Shown: one piece after another, positions 1 to 9,545 of the stretch
Position numbering within the stretch: the first letter of the stretch is position 1
Layout of the letters: every line of letters begins with the position of its first letter
Source: Chara braunii
Lineage: Eukaryota; Streptophyta; Charophyceae; Charales; Characeae
NCBI GenBank assembly: GCA_003427395.1
Contig: BFEA01000053.1
Span: 2,553,711-2,617,710, forward strand
Length of the DNA stretch: 64,000 nt
Reading direction: 5' to 3'
Program-made: the position numbers and the translations under genes
The notes under the pieces: model-generated
Seen by the model: the letters and a program-made list of their open reading frames with translations, nothing else
Told to the model about the DNA's origin: nothing
Databases searched by the model: none

Positions 1-631
1 CTAGAAGGTAGGCAAGTGGGCAAGTGGTCAAGTGGCGAGGCAAGTGGTGGACTAAACTGCAGTGCAATAACAGTACGACGTCGGTAGGATAGCGGCGAGT
101 CCACAGTCAGTCAGCGGAAGGTCCAGTCAGTCCCAGTCCGGTCCAGCAAGTACCACGGGGGGACTGTGAGCACAATGGGCCGATGGCGAAGGGCAGACCA
201 ACGAGTTTCTGAAGTATAAATCAAGAGGCAGCGCCCAGCCTTTCATGGATTCCTGCATGAGCCATCCGGAAGCGCTGCCATAACGACTTGTGCAAGGAGG
301 TCTGCAGATGAGCCTGGAGGACGCAGTGGGCAAGAGAGGAGGAGTTAGTATATCAATAGGTTAGAGGCAGCGATAGCTGCCATAGCTGTAGTTTGTAGCG
401 AGTGTTGGTGGGTGTATTTAAGTGTTAGAGTGATGTGTGTGGGATATCCAGGGTGATCCAGTGTGTGTGTGAACAGTGAGTTGTTTGGGCGCTGAAGTCG
501 CCATAGCAAGTTAAGAGTGAACTCGTATCCGGAAGCCATATCTCTGAGTTTTGAGTGGGCGCATGTCGCCAATTTGCTGTGTTGCTGTTTCCATGCATGA
601 AAAGTGTGTTTCAGAACGAGTCTGATTGCAT
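1..631 (+). repeat. 5' LTR of element 1 (partial)
   Basis: The sequence from position 1 is repeated almost exactly from about 7876 onward, within the 3' LTR. It ends ...GATTGCA at 631, directly before the primer-binding site. The U3 start (TGAAACGGTTTTCACC in the 3' copy) lies upstream of the window. It holds a TATAAAT box and a CT/GT-rich stretch near 400-480. Confidence 0.9.
215..221 (+). promoter_or_regulatory. TATA box in 5' LTR
   Basis: TATAAAT followed by CAAGAGGCAGCGCCCAGCC. The same box and downstream context recur in the 3' LTR (8090-8096), both LTRs of element 2 (36681-36687; TATAAAG at 44445-44451) and the minus-strand solo LTR (about 35182-35188). Conservation across copies supports it as the RNA polymerase II core promoter; the start site itself is not visible. 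Confidence 0.65.
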
Positions 632-632
632 T

Positions 633-646
633 GGTATCGGAAATGG
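633..646 (+). other. Primer-binding site, tRNA-iMet type
   Basis: TGGTATCGG follows the LTR end GATTGCA after one base. Plant initiator tRNA-Met gives TGGTATCAGAGC as the complementary site. Element 2 reads TGGTATCGGAGC at the same place, one mismatch from the expected sequence; this copy has decayed further. Confidence 0.75.
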
Positions 647-870
647 TACCCGCTATTCCATGCGCGCCGTCGTGTACAGGGGCTGACGCGCCATAGCAGA
701 GGTGGCCGCCGAGGGGGATAGTCCGCCATAGCGGACTTGAGGTTGAGAAGCCGCCGCGCACCTGCAAGAAAACCACGACGAAGAAGAAGACCGAGAGAGA
801 GAGTAAGGTTGAGCGATACAAGATTGGGTTACTACGTACCTGCTGCGCTGAAGATACCGCTGCGGTGAGG

Positions 871-878
871 GGAGAGAG

Positions 879-935
<57 letters not shown>
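871..935 (+). repeat. (GA)n microsatellite
   Basis: Nearly pure GA tract in the untranslated leader of element 1, with AAAG interruptions on its left side. Element 2 has a GA tract at the matching leader position (about 37221-37270), so the family carries it. Confidence 0.95.
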
Positions 936-938
<3 letters not shown>

Positions 939-1119
939 GCGATACAAGCTTCGTTGTCACTTACCTGTGAAGCGAACCGTGCAGTCCCACGAAGGAGGAA
1001 GAAAGCGGCCATAGCCGCAGAGCATCATCACGGAGTAACGAAGGAGGGAGAGAGAGTGGACAGAGAGGGGGAGACCGAGAAGAGAAGGAAGCCATAGCCG
1101 AAGGGAAGAAGAAAAAGTG

Positions 1120-1155
<36 letters not shown>
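1120..1155 (+). repeat. Poly(A) tract in element 1 leader
   Basis: Run of 36 A. It is not a transcript tail, because it lies between primer site and gag; element 2 has an A run at the matching place (37484-37508). Confidence 0.9.
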
Positions 1156-1157
<2 letters not shown>

Positions 1158-1239
1158 CAGCGGGGTGAAAGGAGGCAAGGAAGGTGAGGAAGAAGAAGGG
1201 AATTGGCGAGGAAGAAGAGCCGGCAGTCATAGCTGACCG

Positions 1240-1345
1240 AAGGGTTGACCAGAGGAGTTGATCGAAGCGTGTTGGCCGGCGTTACCGGAGTTGATCGGGG
1301 GTTGACCGAGGGTTGACCGAGGGTTGACCGCAGCGTTGACCGGCG
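1240..1345 (+). repeat. GTTGACC-rich short tandem repeats in leader
   Basis: GTTGACC or GTTGATC recurs about every 12-20 bp (for example GGGTTGACCGA twice in a row). Element 2 has a longer version at 37636-37790. It is part of the roughly 1.4-kb leader before gag, with no coding signal. Confidence 0.8.
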
Positions 1346-1485
1346 TCACGCCAAGCCCTCAGCCTACCCCTTGCCCTATGGATGTGCACATTCCCCTTGG
1401 TACTTGCTGAGTACAGTCAGTCTGTCCATTCTTTCTGCATCGAGTCTCTTCTGTCCTAAGTGATAGTACTCTGTGGATGAAGGAT

Positions 1486-1830
1486 AGGGCCTGTATGACG
1501 AAACCCCTACCGGATCTAGTAGGGCTGAGACTGTGGCAGATCCAACTGTCCAGGGGGGCATAACCCTCCCAAGGACCGGTGCTGACCGGCTGGACACGGT
1601 TGGTATGGTACAGTGGGCCTGAAAGACTGAGTTGCGGGCTGAAACAACAGGCAGTGTTGAGGGCCTTGTTGACCCGAACCCTGTCAGACTAAGTAAGGCT
1701 AAAGGTTGTGTCTGACAACTCGACTGTCCTGGAGGTCAAACCCTCCCAAGGACCGGTACTGACCGGCGGGCTGCTCGGTGTGGCACGGTAGACCTGAAAA
1801 GCTGAGTTGTGGGCGGTGCGACAGGTAAAG
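1486..1830 (+). repeat. Two tandem leader units of about 172 bp
   Basis: The unit beginning GGGCCTGTATGACGAAACC at 1486 is repeated in diverged form from about 1658. Shared landmarks are CCCTCCCAAGGACCGGT, GACCGGC and TGAGTTG-GGGC. Element 2 has only one unit (about 37938-38070), so the duplication is specific to this copy or was lost there. Confidence 0.75.
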
Positions 1831-1999
1831 ACCTGCTGATCTCATTGTCCTGTTTGCGACATTAAAGAATTCTTGCGGAGTTTGGGGGATCTCCTTAAAT
1901 GCCTCCTGAGTCTTAGATTGAGTCTATAGGTTTGTCAGTCAGGGGTTAGAGTCAACGTGGTGAGGTTCGGAACCGCCACCTGGTTGTGCACTCATCACC

Positions 2000-3900
2000 A
2001 TGGTTGAGACCCGCGGTGGGACGAGTACTAGCTCCTATACCCCGGAGCAGCAAGAGAAGATGGCCGCCATAGTGAGAGAAAATAGAGAGAGGAAGGAGCT
2101 CCTGAAGCAAGCGAAGTTGAAGGCTATCGCAGAGGATAAGGCGGCAAAGATGAAGGAGTTGGAGGAGGAGATGGAGAAGAAGAAGAAGGCTGCTGAAGAA
2201 GAAGCGGCAGCAGAAGCAGAGGAGGAGAGAAAACGAAAGGGAAAGGAAGCAGAGAGCAGTGGCGCGATGAAAGAAGAAGTAGAGATGGAGAAAAAAATAA
2301 GTGAGTGGATTGCAAATTTATCGTTGGGGGAAGATGAGGAGGCAGAGTTCTATGTCCCAAAGTACGAGAAGGATGCGCTAGTTTGCGAGCTAGCAGCAAT
2401 GGAGGACCCTCTGGAACGAAGGGAGAATGGAAGTTGAGGATGAAGAGAGAGAAGAAGAAGAGGAGGGAGAAAGTTAATAGGTTGACCGTGGAAGTGGCGA
2501 AAGTGCAGGATTGTAGGCGAGAAGTGGGAGCACAGACAGATATTTCTGCCAAGATGGATAAGATGTTGGGTTACCTGGAAGTGTCGAGTGCAGCCTGGAT
2601 GGAGGAGCGCCAGGCCAGTTGGAGTCAGGAGGTAGCCCTGGGTGCCATGCGGTCGGGATTCAGGGATTTTGCGCGCAATATGGTTACCCACGTTGGAGGG
2701 GAAGTTAGGAGATTGAGAGATAGCGTGGGGAAATTCTGTGAAGGCGCCATTGAGGGTGCCAAAGCCATAGTCGCTGTAGAGGGAGAGGCCAGGCCCCGTA
2801 AGGACCCAGTGAAACTTAAGTTCCCAGATGCATACGGGGGAAAGAAGGAAGAAAACTTTGACAACTGGGAAGCCAGTGTCAATAGTTACATTTGTTTACA
2901 TCATATCCTGTCAGAGGAGCAAGTCCTCCTGGCCTTCCAGGCCCTCAAGGATGAAGCGGCTAGTTTCGCCAGGTCTCTTGCGCACGCAGCCGGGTGTGAA
3001 AACAACCTGGTTGCTTACTCTAAAGTTACCCCCCTTCCTCAATTCCTCACGCTCCTGAAGGAGCGATTTGCTGACCCAACGTGAGGCGCCCGCGTCTCTG
3101 ACAAGCTGCAAACAATTCACTCACGACAGTGGAGGAGTGTCAGGGCACTCAAGGGGACCATGGACGACTTGGTAGCTGTCCCGGACCATGGAGTCACTGA
3201 GACCCAGTTGGTCCAGTTGTTTTATCGTGCCATGCTAGAGGCCCTGCGTGGGCATTTCTTTGACAAGTCTCAACAGGCCGGCATCACATACGATGCATTA
3301 AGTAGAGAAGTCGTCCTGTATGAGTCGAAGTCCATCCCAGTTACCACCTTCTGGCACAAGGACTTAGAAAAGGGAAAAAGGTGGAAAGGACGTACCATCT
3401 CTGGCCAAGTCAAGGCCAAGGATCACATGATCCTGACGTTAGAGGAAGGTGGTACTGATGAGGTCCCATACAGTCAGATAGAGTGGGGCCTAGAGGAAGA
3501 GGACAATAGTATGGGACAGGGGAGGTCTTATGCTGCTCTCGCGGCTGGAGGGAGGCCGCAAGGTAGAGGAGGAGGCCAGGGCCAAAGGGGTCAGGCCATG
3601 AGAGGTCGAGGACCGGGCGCTCAGGGGGTTGGCGGCCAAGGAAACCGTCAAGCGGGAGGTAGGGGTCAAGGTCCCCTGTTAAATCGCCAGGTTCCAATCG
3701 GTCCCCACAACAATGAGGTGGTAGGGCACCTCAAGGAGGATGGCACCCAGGCTTGCCATAGGGCAGGCCCTGGGAAGATTTGGGTTTGGACCAGGGTTTA
3801 TGGCAGGAACGTGTGAACTTGGGTCAGTGCGTGTTTTGTGGTGACCCGGCCCACGTAATTAAATTTTGTCCTAAGTATAGATAGGCCCGTCGGGCTGCTC
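2000..3900 (+). pseudogene. Gag polyprotein of element 1, broken
   Basis: The start codon at 2000 opens an N-terminus MVETRGGTSTSSYTPEQQEK, then a long charged Lys/Glu/Ala segment (about residues 30-80) of coiled-coil character. A frameshift near 2415 moves the frame to the one running 2383-3816. That frame carries the capsid-like part (PVKLKFPDAYGG, then ENFDNWEASVNSY), a TGA stop at 3082-3084 and more capsid from 3160. A Gly/Arg/Gln-rich linker follows (about 3540-3690). A CCHC zinc knuckle CVFCGDPAHVIKFC lies at about 3832-3873 in another frame, so a second frameshift separates it. In the family, Gag packages the RNA through this knuckle. This copy cannot give full-length Gag. Confidence 0.85.
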
Positions 3901-4006
3901 AGTCGTCAAAAGGCAGCCGCCAGTAGGGGTCGCAACTGCCCCTACTTCAAGGCCATGTGGAGAAGTGAGCGCGCGCGAATAGGACACTCACAACCCACAT
4001 GAGCCT

Positions 4007-4531
4007 ATGGCAGAGGTTGCAGGTCTGTGCCTAACTAGTTGTCCAGAGACCGCCTGTGTTAGCGTCTCTTTAGGCACGTCCCTCACAGGTGTGGCAGAAG
4101 AGTTGAAGGAGAGGATGCCAGTCTGGGCCAAGATGAAGAAAGAGAGTAAGGGGCAACTGATCTTGGTAGTTGTAGAGGTGTTTAGAAGCAGAGTAGGGGC
4201 CCTTATAGACTCAGGGGCCACCCGTAGTTATATTGGCCGTAGGGCGCTGAAGAAGCTGAGGCTAGGACTAAAAGTCCAGAAGTTAGTAGACCCCATAGTC
4301 AGTGTCCTCGCAGACAACCGCACAATGGGAGTTGAGGACTACGTAGAGGGAGTCCAGGCGTACTTTCGCCTAGAGAAAGATGGGAAGGTGGAGAAAGTTC
4401 TCCATTCCCTGACTCTCCTCGTACAAGACAACCTTCCTTTTGATGTTGTGTTAGGAATGGATTGGGGAGAGGCAGCAGGGGCCACACTCCATTTGAGAGA
4501 GCATGGGTCCCTAGTCCGTCAGGTGAGGTAA
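4007..4531 (+). CDS. Retropepsin-like aspartic protease domain of element 1 pol
   Basis: The active-site motif LIDSGATRSYIG is clear at about 4201-4236, and the second conserved element DVVLGMDWGEAAG lies near 4444-4482. These match the retropepsin fold of Ty3/gypsy proteases, which work as dimers and cut Gag-Pol. The ATG at 4007 is simply the first in the open frame; the family normally reads protease as part of a longer polyprotein. A frameshift near 4515 moves the continuation (PSPSGEVKTARLFHVSGVDN) to the frame ending at 4740. Element 2 carries the same domain with an internal duplication. Confidence 0.85.
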   Translation: MAEVAGLCLTSCPETACVSVSLGTSLTGVAEELKERMPVWAKMKKESKGQLILVVVEVFRSRVGALIDSGATRSYIGRRALKKLRLGLKVQKLVDPIVSVLADNRTMGVEDYVEGVQAYFRLEKDGKVEKVLHSLTLLVQDNLPFDVVLGMDWGEAAGATLHLREHGSLVRQVR

Positions 4532-4740
4532 AGACCGCCCGCCTGTTTCATGTGTCAGGTGTAGATAACACCTTGGCACATTGTTGTCTCAGTGCTCCCG
4601 TGTTTGCGCGACTAGTGAAGAAGGAACAGTTAGAGGAACAGGTCTTTTTAGTTTATGTTAGACCTGTCACTGAGACCAGAAAGAAGACAGTTCTACAGAT
4701 TCAACCATATCCAAGCTGCTGGAGGAATTCAAAGACTTGA
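4462..4740 (+). pseudogene. Protease-RT linker of element 1, out of frame
   Basis: After the frameshift near 4515 this frame carries GEVKTARLFHVSGVDN, then LVKKEQLEEQVFLVYVRPVTE, which aligns with 40890-41050 of element 2. It stops just as the RT frame begins at 4737, so protease, linker and RT occupy three different frames here. The part before 4515 is an accidental reading of the protease region. Confidence 0.7.
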
Positions 4741-5498
4741 CTGAGTCGCCGACAGGAGTAGTGTCGCGACCCATCCAACACAGGATAGAGATAGAGCTTG
4801 GCAGTAGAACTCCTAAGGGCGCAGTCTACAGGATGTCCCCTAGGGAGTTAGAGGAGCTTCGCAAGCAATTAGACGAACTCCTCGAGAAAGGTTGGATCAG
4901 GCCCAGTTCGTCTCCTTTTGGAGCACCAGTTTTATTTGTCCCCAAGAAGGAAGGAGAGCTTCGTATGTGTATAGACTATAGGGGGTTGAATGCTATCACA
5001 GTAAAGAATGCTGAGCCACTGTCTACGATAGACGATCTTTTAGATCGGGTGCAGGGTTGTAAGTATTTCTCTAAGATAGACTTAAAGTCCAGATACCATC
5101 AGATAGAGGTTCATCCTGATGACCAGTACAAGACTGCGTTCCGGACTAGATACGGGCACTATGAGTTCATAGTGATGCCCTTTGGACTAACCAATGCGCC
5201 AGCCACTTTTCAGCGTTGTATGAATGACCTGTTTAGGCCATGGTTAGACAAGTTTGTAGTAGTGTATTTAGATGATATCCTAGTTTTTAGTAAGACCCTC
5301 CAGGAACATCAGGGTCATCTGAGGCAGGTCTTGCAGAAGCTACGAGAGGCCGACTTCAAGATCAATCCAAAGAAGTGCGAGTGGGCCGAGACACAAGTCC
5401 TGTACTTGGGCCATGTATTAGACGGAGATGGCATCAAGCCAGAGGACAGCAAGATAGCGGCAATTAGATACTGTCCGACGCCCCGCACATTGGCCTAG
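4737..5498 (+). CDS. Reverse transcriptase domain of element 1
   Basis: All the usual gypsy RT blocks appear in order: GWIRPSSSPFGAPVLFVPKK, MCIDYRGLNAIT, FSKIDLKSRYHQI with the first catalytic Asp, MPFGLTNAPATFQRCMND, and the catalytic YLDDILVF at about 5264-5287. The start at 4737 is the first ATG in the frame and is probably not a true initiation point. The frame ends at 5498 because about 22-27 bp are missing relative to element 2 (the KELRPFLG segment). Catalytic residues are intact, so the domain alone looks competent, but the polyprotein around it is broken. Confidence 0.92.
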   Translation: MTESPTGVVSRPIQHRIEIELGSRTPKGAVYRMSPRELEELRKQLDELLEKGWIRPSSSPFGAPVLFVPKKEGELRMCIDYRGLNAITVKNAEPLSTIDDLLDRVQGCKYFSKIDLKSRYHQIEVHPDDQYKTAFRTRYGHYEFIVMPFGLTNAPATFQRCMNDLFRPWLDKFVVVYLDDILVFSKTLQEHQGHLRQVLQKLREADFKINPKKCEWAETQVLYLGHVLDGDGIKPEDSKIAAIRYCPTPRTLA

Positions 5499-5518
5499 CT
5501 AACTACTAAAGAAAGTTC

Positions 5519-7120
5519 GTGAGGAACTTCTCCACTATCGCCGCTCCCCTGCGCAGGTTGCTAAAGAAAGAAGCGATCTGGCAATGGGACAAGGATTGTA
5601 CGTCTTCGCTCAAGAGGTTAAAGCGCGCGTTAATAGAGTATCCTGTCCTCAAAGTAGCTGATCCGTCCTTGCCATTTGTCGTCACCACGGACGCAAGTCA
5701 ATATGGAACAGGCGCCGTGTTGCAACAGGATGACGGCCATGGCTATAGACCCGTAGAGTTCATGTCCGCCAGGATCGCCTCAGAGAAGGTAGCCACCTCG
5801 ACGTACGAGAGAGAACTCTACGCTCTCAGGCAGGCTCTAGACCATTGGAAGCATTACCTGCTTGGGAGGCACTTCAAAGTATATTCCGACCATGAAACGC
5901 TTAGATGGTTAAAGACCCAGGCCAAGATGACACCTAAGTTGACTAGGTGGGCCGCAGAGATAGACCAATATGACTTTGAACTTAAGCCAGTGAAGGGCAA
6001 GTACAACGTAGTTGGGGATGCTCTGAGTAGGAGATCATACTACTTTGGAGCCATAGTACATTATCTGGATATAGGGAGAGACCTGCAGGAAAAAGTGAAG
6101 CAAGCGTATGCGCAGGACCCTATCTATAGCGACCTCCTAAAGAGAGTTAGAGAGGCCCCAGAGACCGAACCAGATTACCGCACTACAGTCGGGTTGTTGT
6201 TTGAGAAGACTAATGTGTTGGACCGCCTGTGCGTTCCCAACAACGAAGAGATTCGTAGTTTGATCCTAGGGGAATGCCACGATACAGAGGGACACTTCGG
6301 TTGGCAAAAGACATTAGCCAATCTGAGGTGTGCGTACACCTGGCCAGGGATGAAGAATGACTGCTTAGAGTATGTCCGCAGTTGTAAAGTATGCCAGAGG
6401 AATAAGACTACTACACGCACGCCCCTAGGTCTTCTCAGACCCTTGCCTATTCCGGATCAGCCGGGAGACTTAGTGTCCATAGACTTCATGGACACCCAAG
6501 TCAAAAGTAGACATGGTAAAAGCCAAGTCATGGTCATAGTCGACCGCTTTAGCAAGTATGTTGTTTTTGTCCCTTTGCCTGCAGGGGCACGTACAGATTT
6601 AGTGATACAAAAGTTCTTTGACTTTTGGGTTAGTGAGAATGGAATCCCATTGTCGATAGTTAGTGATAGAGATAGTCGTTTCACCAGCCAGAACTGGCAA
6701 GAACTCGTGAGAATATACGGATCTAAGTTGTTAATGTCGCCTGGCCGTCACCCAGAGACTCACGGTGAAACAGAACAGATGAACAAGATCCTACAGCAAG
6801 TTTTGCAGCAAGTTCTGCGCATGTACATTAGACCAGATCAGATTAACTGGGATGAGATGTTGCCTAAGGTAGCTAGTGCATACAACAACAGCGTGCATCT
6901 ATCCACCTGCCACACTCCCAATGAGTTGCATAAGTCCTTTAGACCACGCAGACCGTTCGAAGGACTGAACCGGGATCAGATTCACAGACTACCGCCCAGT
7001 ACCAGGGAGTTTGCGATACAACACGAAAAAGAATTAGCCACTGTTGTTGAGAACCTCTGCAAGGCCCAACATAGGACGATAGAACAGGCTAATAAGCACT
7101 GTCGCCCATCACAGTTTTAA
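5519..7120 (+). CDS. RNase H and integrase of element 1
   Basis: A 533-residue open frame. The RNase H acidic residues appear in TTDASQYG, TYERELYAL, YSDHETLRWL and VVGDALSR. The integrase zinc domain shows the His pair in ECHDTEGHFGW and the Cys pair in CKVCQRNK. The catalytic core shows SIDFMD, SIVSDRDSRF and a Glu in HPETHGETEQMNK. The usual DGQTE motif reads HGETE, so the Glu is kept but the neighbourhood has changed. The frame ends where SQLQVGD of element 2 reads SQF-stop (CAA to TAA), which cuts off the integrase C-terminus and the chromo-like tail. Upstream, a TAA replaces the second Tyr of LANYYRKFV. Confidence 0.92.
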   Translation: MRNFSTIAAPLRRLLKKEAIWQWDKDCTSSLKRLKRALIEYPVLKVADPSLPFVVTTDASQYGTGAVLQQDDGHGYRPVEFMSARIASEKVATSTYERELYALRQALDHWKHYLLGRHFKVYSDHETLRWLKTQAKMTPKLTRWAAEIDQYDFELKPVKGKYNVVGDALSRRSYYFGAIVHYLDIGRDLQEKVKQAYAQDPIYSDLLKRVREAPETEPDYRTTVGLLFEKTNVLDRLCVPNNEEIRSLILGECHDTEGHFGWQKTLANLRCAYTWPGMKNDCLEYVRSCKVCQRNKTTTRTPLGLLRPLPIPDQPGDLVSIDFMDTQVKSRHGKSQVMVIVDRFSKYVVFVPLPAGARTDLVIQKFFDFWVSENGIPLSIVSDRDSRFTSQNWQELVRIYGSKLLMSPGRHPETHGETEQMNKILQQVLQQVLRMYIRPDQINWDEMLPKVASAYNNSVHLSTCHTPNELHKSFRPRRPFEGLNRDQIHRLPPSTREFAIQHEKELATVVENLCKAQHRTIEQANKHCRPSQF

Positions 7121-7606
7121 GTAGGCAACTTAGTCTGGGTCAAGGCAAAAGAGTTTGCGCCTGAGGAAAACATCTCGCGGAAGTTACTGCCTGCATATAG
7201 AGGACCGTGCTTATAGAGGCCGGTTCTAGAAGTTACTGCCTGCATATAGAGGCCGGCCCTAGAAGTCAAGGGCGGAGAGGATGGACCATCATACACTATA
7301 GAGATCCCAATACACCTCCACACATATCCTGTGTGCCATGCTTCAAAGCTGTTTCCATGTGTTACAAGCCAACAGTTCCCTTTTAGAAGATCCATGATCC
7401 CACCGGATATGGATGGGAGCTATGACATAGAGGGCATTGTAGACGAGGATGTGTTTAGGACGGGAGGTAGAGGTCGTCCCCAGAAACAGTATAAAGTCCG
7501 GTTTGCCTATCAGGAACCAGAAGACGACCGCTGGTTCACAAAAACAGAACTTCTAGAGACCGCTCCCGACACAGTCAGAGCCTATGAAGGTCCCGCCCTG
7601 GACTGA
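7121..7606 (+). pseudogene. Integrase C-terminus and chromo-like tail of element 1
   Basis: It continues the integrase frame after the TAA with VGNLVWVKAKEFAPEE and LLPAYRGP, the GPY/F module. A 49-bp local duplication (7180-7203 repeated at 7229-7252) adds in-frame stops. From about 7395 an open stretch to 7606 reads MIPPDMDGSYDIEG, GRGRPQKQYKVRF and DDRWFTKTELLETAPD. This tail sits where chromoviruses keep a chromodomain, but it lacks the standard WKGY-type block seen at 63148-63687, so I call it chromo-like. Such tails guide integration to particular chromatin in known chromoviruses; that role is inferred. Confidence 0.75.
7180..7252 (+). repeat. 49-bp tandem duplication inside integrase tail
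   Basis: GAAGTTACTGCCTGCATATA at 7180 recurs at 7229. Element 2 has a single copy at about 43492, so the duplication arose in element 1. It breaks the reading frame. Confidence 0.9.
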
Positions 7607-7633
7607 AATGTTCTCGGAGGACCTCGAATTTAG

Positions 7634-7644
7634 GACGGTGGGAG
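7634..7644 (+). other. Polypurine tract of element 1
   Basis: GACGGTGGGAG lies directly before the 3' LTR start TGAAACGG. Element 2 reads GCCGGAAGGAG in the same place. A purine-rich run here primes plus-strand DNA synthesis in LTR elements. Confidence 0.65.
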
Positions 7645-8495
7645 TGAAACGGTTTTCACCTTTTAGCAGTAGCGGATGCAGTACCCAGGGTTCGATCCCT
7701 AGACCTCACCCTACCCATGTACAGTATCTGTGTAGACCCCGAGAGTTGAACCTGTGACCTGTGTATTCGTAGACAGTTGGTAGGTCTGTCGTAGGTCCAT
7801 AGGCAGCAGGGGTTCGATCTGTAGGTCTATAGCGTAGAAGTCTTAGTGAGTTCCAGAAGCTTAGCTGTAGACCTTCTAGAAGGTAGGCAAGTGGGCAAGT
7901 GGTCAAGTGGCGAGGCAAGTGGTGGACTAAACTGCAGTGCAATAACAGTACGACGTCGGTAGGATAGCGGTGAGTCCACAGTCAGTCAGCGGAAGGTCCA
8001 GTCAGTCCCAGCCCGGTCCAGCAAGTACCACGGGGGGACTGTGAGCACCATGGGCCGATGGCAAAGGGCAGACCAACGAGTTTCTGAATTATAAATCAAG
8101 AGGCAGCGCCCAGCCTTTCATGGATTCCTGCGTGAGCCATGCGGAAGCGCTGCCACAGCGACTTGTGCAAGGAGGTCTGCAGATGAGCTCGGAGGACGCA
8201 GTGGGCAAGAGAGGAGTTAGTATAGCGATAGGTTAGAGGCAGCGATAGCTGCCATAGCTGTAGTTAGTAGCGAGTGTGTGTGTGTGTGTGTTGGAGTGTT
8301 AGAGTGATGCGTGTGGGATATCCAGGGTGATCCAGTGTGTGTGTGAACAGTGAGTTGTTTGGGCGCCGTAGCCAGTTAAGAGTGAACCCGTATCCGGAAG
8401 CCATATCTCTGAGTGTTGAGTGAGTGCATGTCGCCAATTTGCTGCGTTGCTGTTTCCATGCATGAAAAGTGTGTTTGAGAACGAGTCTGATTGCA
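7645..8495 (+). repeat. 3' LTR of element 1
   Basis: It runs from TGAAACGGTTTTCACC to GATTGCA (851 bp) with TG...CA ends. The part from 7876 matches window positions 1-631, with small differences such as an extended GT run near 8275-8290. The TATA box is at 8090-8096. It is followed directly by CGATACCAAATTGCA, which looks like a reversed primer-binding site of another element. Confidence 0.92.
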
Positions 8496-8846
8496 CGATA
8501 CCAAATTGCAAGGAAAATAAGCAACAGCGAGATGACAATACCAGATCACACCATCACATTGAAAGCCAAATAGTCACACCGTGTCCAGAGTGCAGCATTG
8601 CACCAATAATACACCAATGGAGGTTCGTAGCACTGAAAACCAATGTTCATGGAGAGCATACTCTCTCCTCCCAACACAAGAGTCCAGTTCCTGCACACTC
8701 ACACTTGGCGCTCAGCGTCCAGCCTACTCCTGCACAGCTACTACAGACTTCAAAAAGACAATGCAAGTGTTGACATCAGCGGCAGCCCGAAGTACTTGAA
8801 GATGTCGCCCATGCAGACCATCGCCAATACAAGGTACGTGCCCTCA

Positions 8847-8879
<33 letters not shown>

Positions 8880-9545
8880 TCACCTATCCCCTGACTTCAC
8901 CCACACCTGTCCTCCTTTCACCCGAAGACCACCCCGTCATTGTAGTCCAAGCCCACCAGCTATGGTGGCTGGGCTATGGCGCTGCCCTCAGCAGCGCCCT
9001 CCTCCTCTGCATGACCGCACGTGCTGCACCTCGCCTCTCAGCGCTAGCAGCAGCCTACAAGCATGAGCTCCAGCACCGCTGCCGCCAGCATGCGAGTGCC
9101 TGAATGAGGCTGCCTGGCCAGAGCTCTTTCTTTTATGGAAAAGAGCTGGCCAGCTCTCCCAGCCTGGCTGGGCTGGCCTGGGCCCAGAAGCTTCCAGAAG
9201 GCCCCAGGAGGCTGCCTGGATGCAGCTGCTACTGGGCTGCTGGGCCTCGTTCGGTTGGGCGCCCAACTGTCTCTGTATGAGGCTGCGAATCACGCCCAGG
9301 GCCTGCATTCTTTGGAAAGGCCCGATAGGCCGTGGAAATGTCTTCGGTGCTCGGCCTGTGTTTCTTTCAACCAACTGGCGGGTCGCAACTGCCTGGACCC
9401 CAAATATGAAATTGACAGTCGAGGGCCTCTTACAAAAGGCCAGGCCCGCCTTCACTTAGGGCGGGTAAGGCTGCAGACAGGGCCGCATAGGCCTACCGAG
9501 GACCCTGATCCTCGCATTGGCAACCCTCGTGCGCCAAAAGTGGAT
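8496..9545 (-). repeat. Dispersed GC-rich repeat R1, minus orientation
   Basis: Landmarks are GATACCAAATTGCAAGG at the left edge (on the minus strand, an LTR-like ...TTGCA end plus TGGTATC), TTGGCGCTCAGCG near 8707, CAATACAAGGTACGTGCC near 8824, a short hairpin TTTCTTTTATGGAAAAGAGC near 9126, GCCCAGAAGCTTCCAGAAGG near 9182 and CGCCTTCACTTAGGGCGGG near 9448. Diverged versions of these landmarks occur at 35760-36188 with 44899-45200, and at 53720-54640. Parts also resemble, in reverse, the terminal repeats of element 3. It is probably an LTR or LTR-derived unit, but its full ends are not fixed. No convincing gene was seen. Confidence 0.6.
8850..8877 (+). repeat. (CAT)n microsatellite
   Basis: About nine CAT units inside R1. 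Confidence 0.9.

Larger units (their letters stand above)
1..8495 (+). mobile_element. Ty3/gypsy LTR retrotransposon, element 1 (5' end cut by window edge)
   Basis: The order is LTR, primer-binding site, leader, gag, protease, reverse transcriptase, RNase H, integrase, chromo-like tail, purine tract, LTR, all on the plus strand. RT before integrase is the Ty3/gypsy (Metaviridae-type) order. The left LTR begins outside the window, so its target duplication cannot be checked. Gag and pol are broken by several nonsense codons and frameshifts, so this copy is not autonomous, although RT and RNase H-integrase keep long open stretches. A second copy of the same family lies at 36189-44898 and a solo LTR at 34746-35747. 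Confidence 0.93.

Noticed and set aside
345-1230. Minus-strand Ser/Leu- and Phe-rich frames in the 5' LTR and leader
   Set aside because: They are the complement of GA and poly(A) tracts inside element 1.
8643-8894. His-rich protein at the CAT repeat
   Set aside because: The His run is just the (CAT)n microsatellite inside R1.
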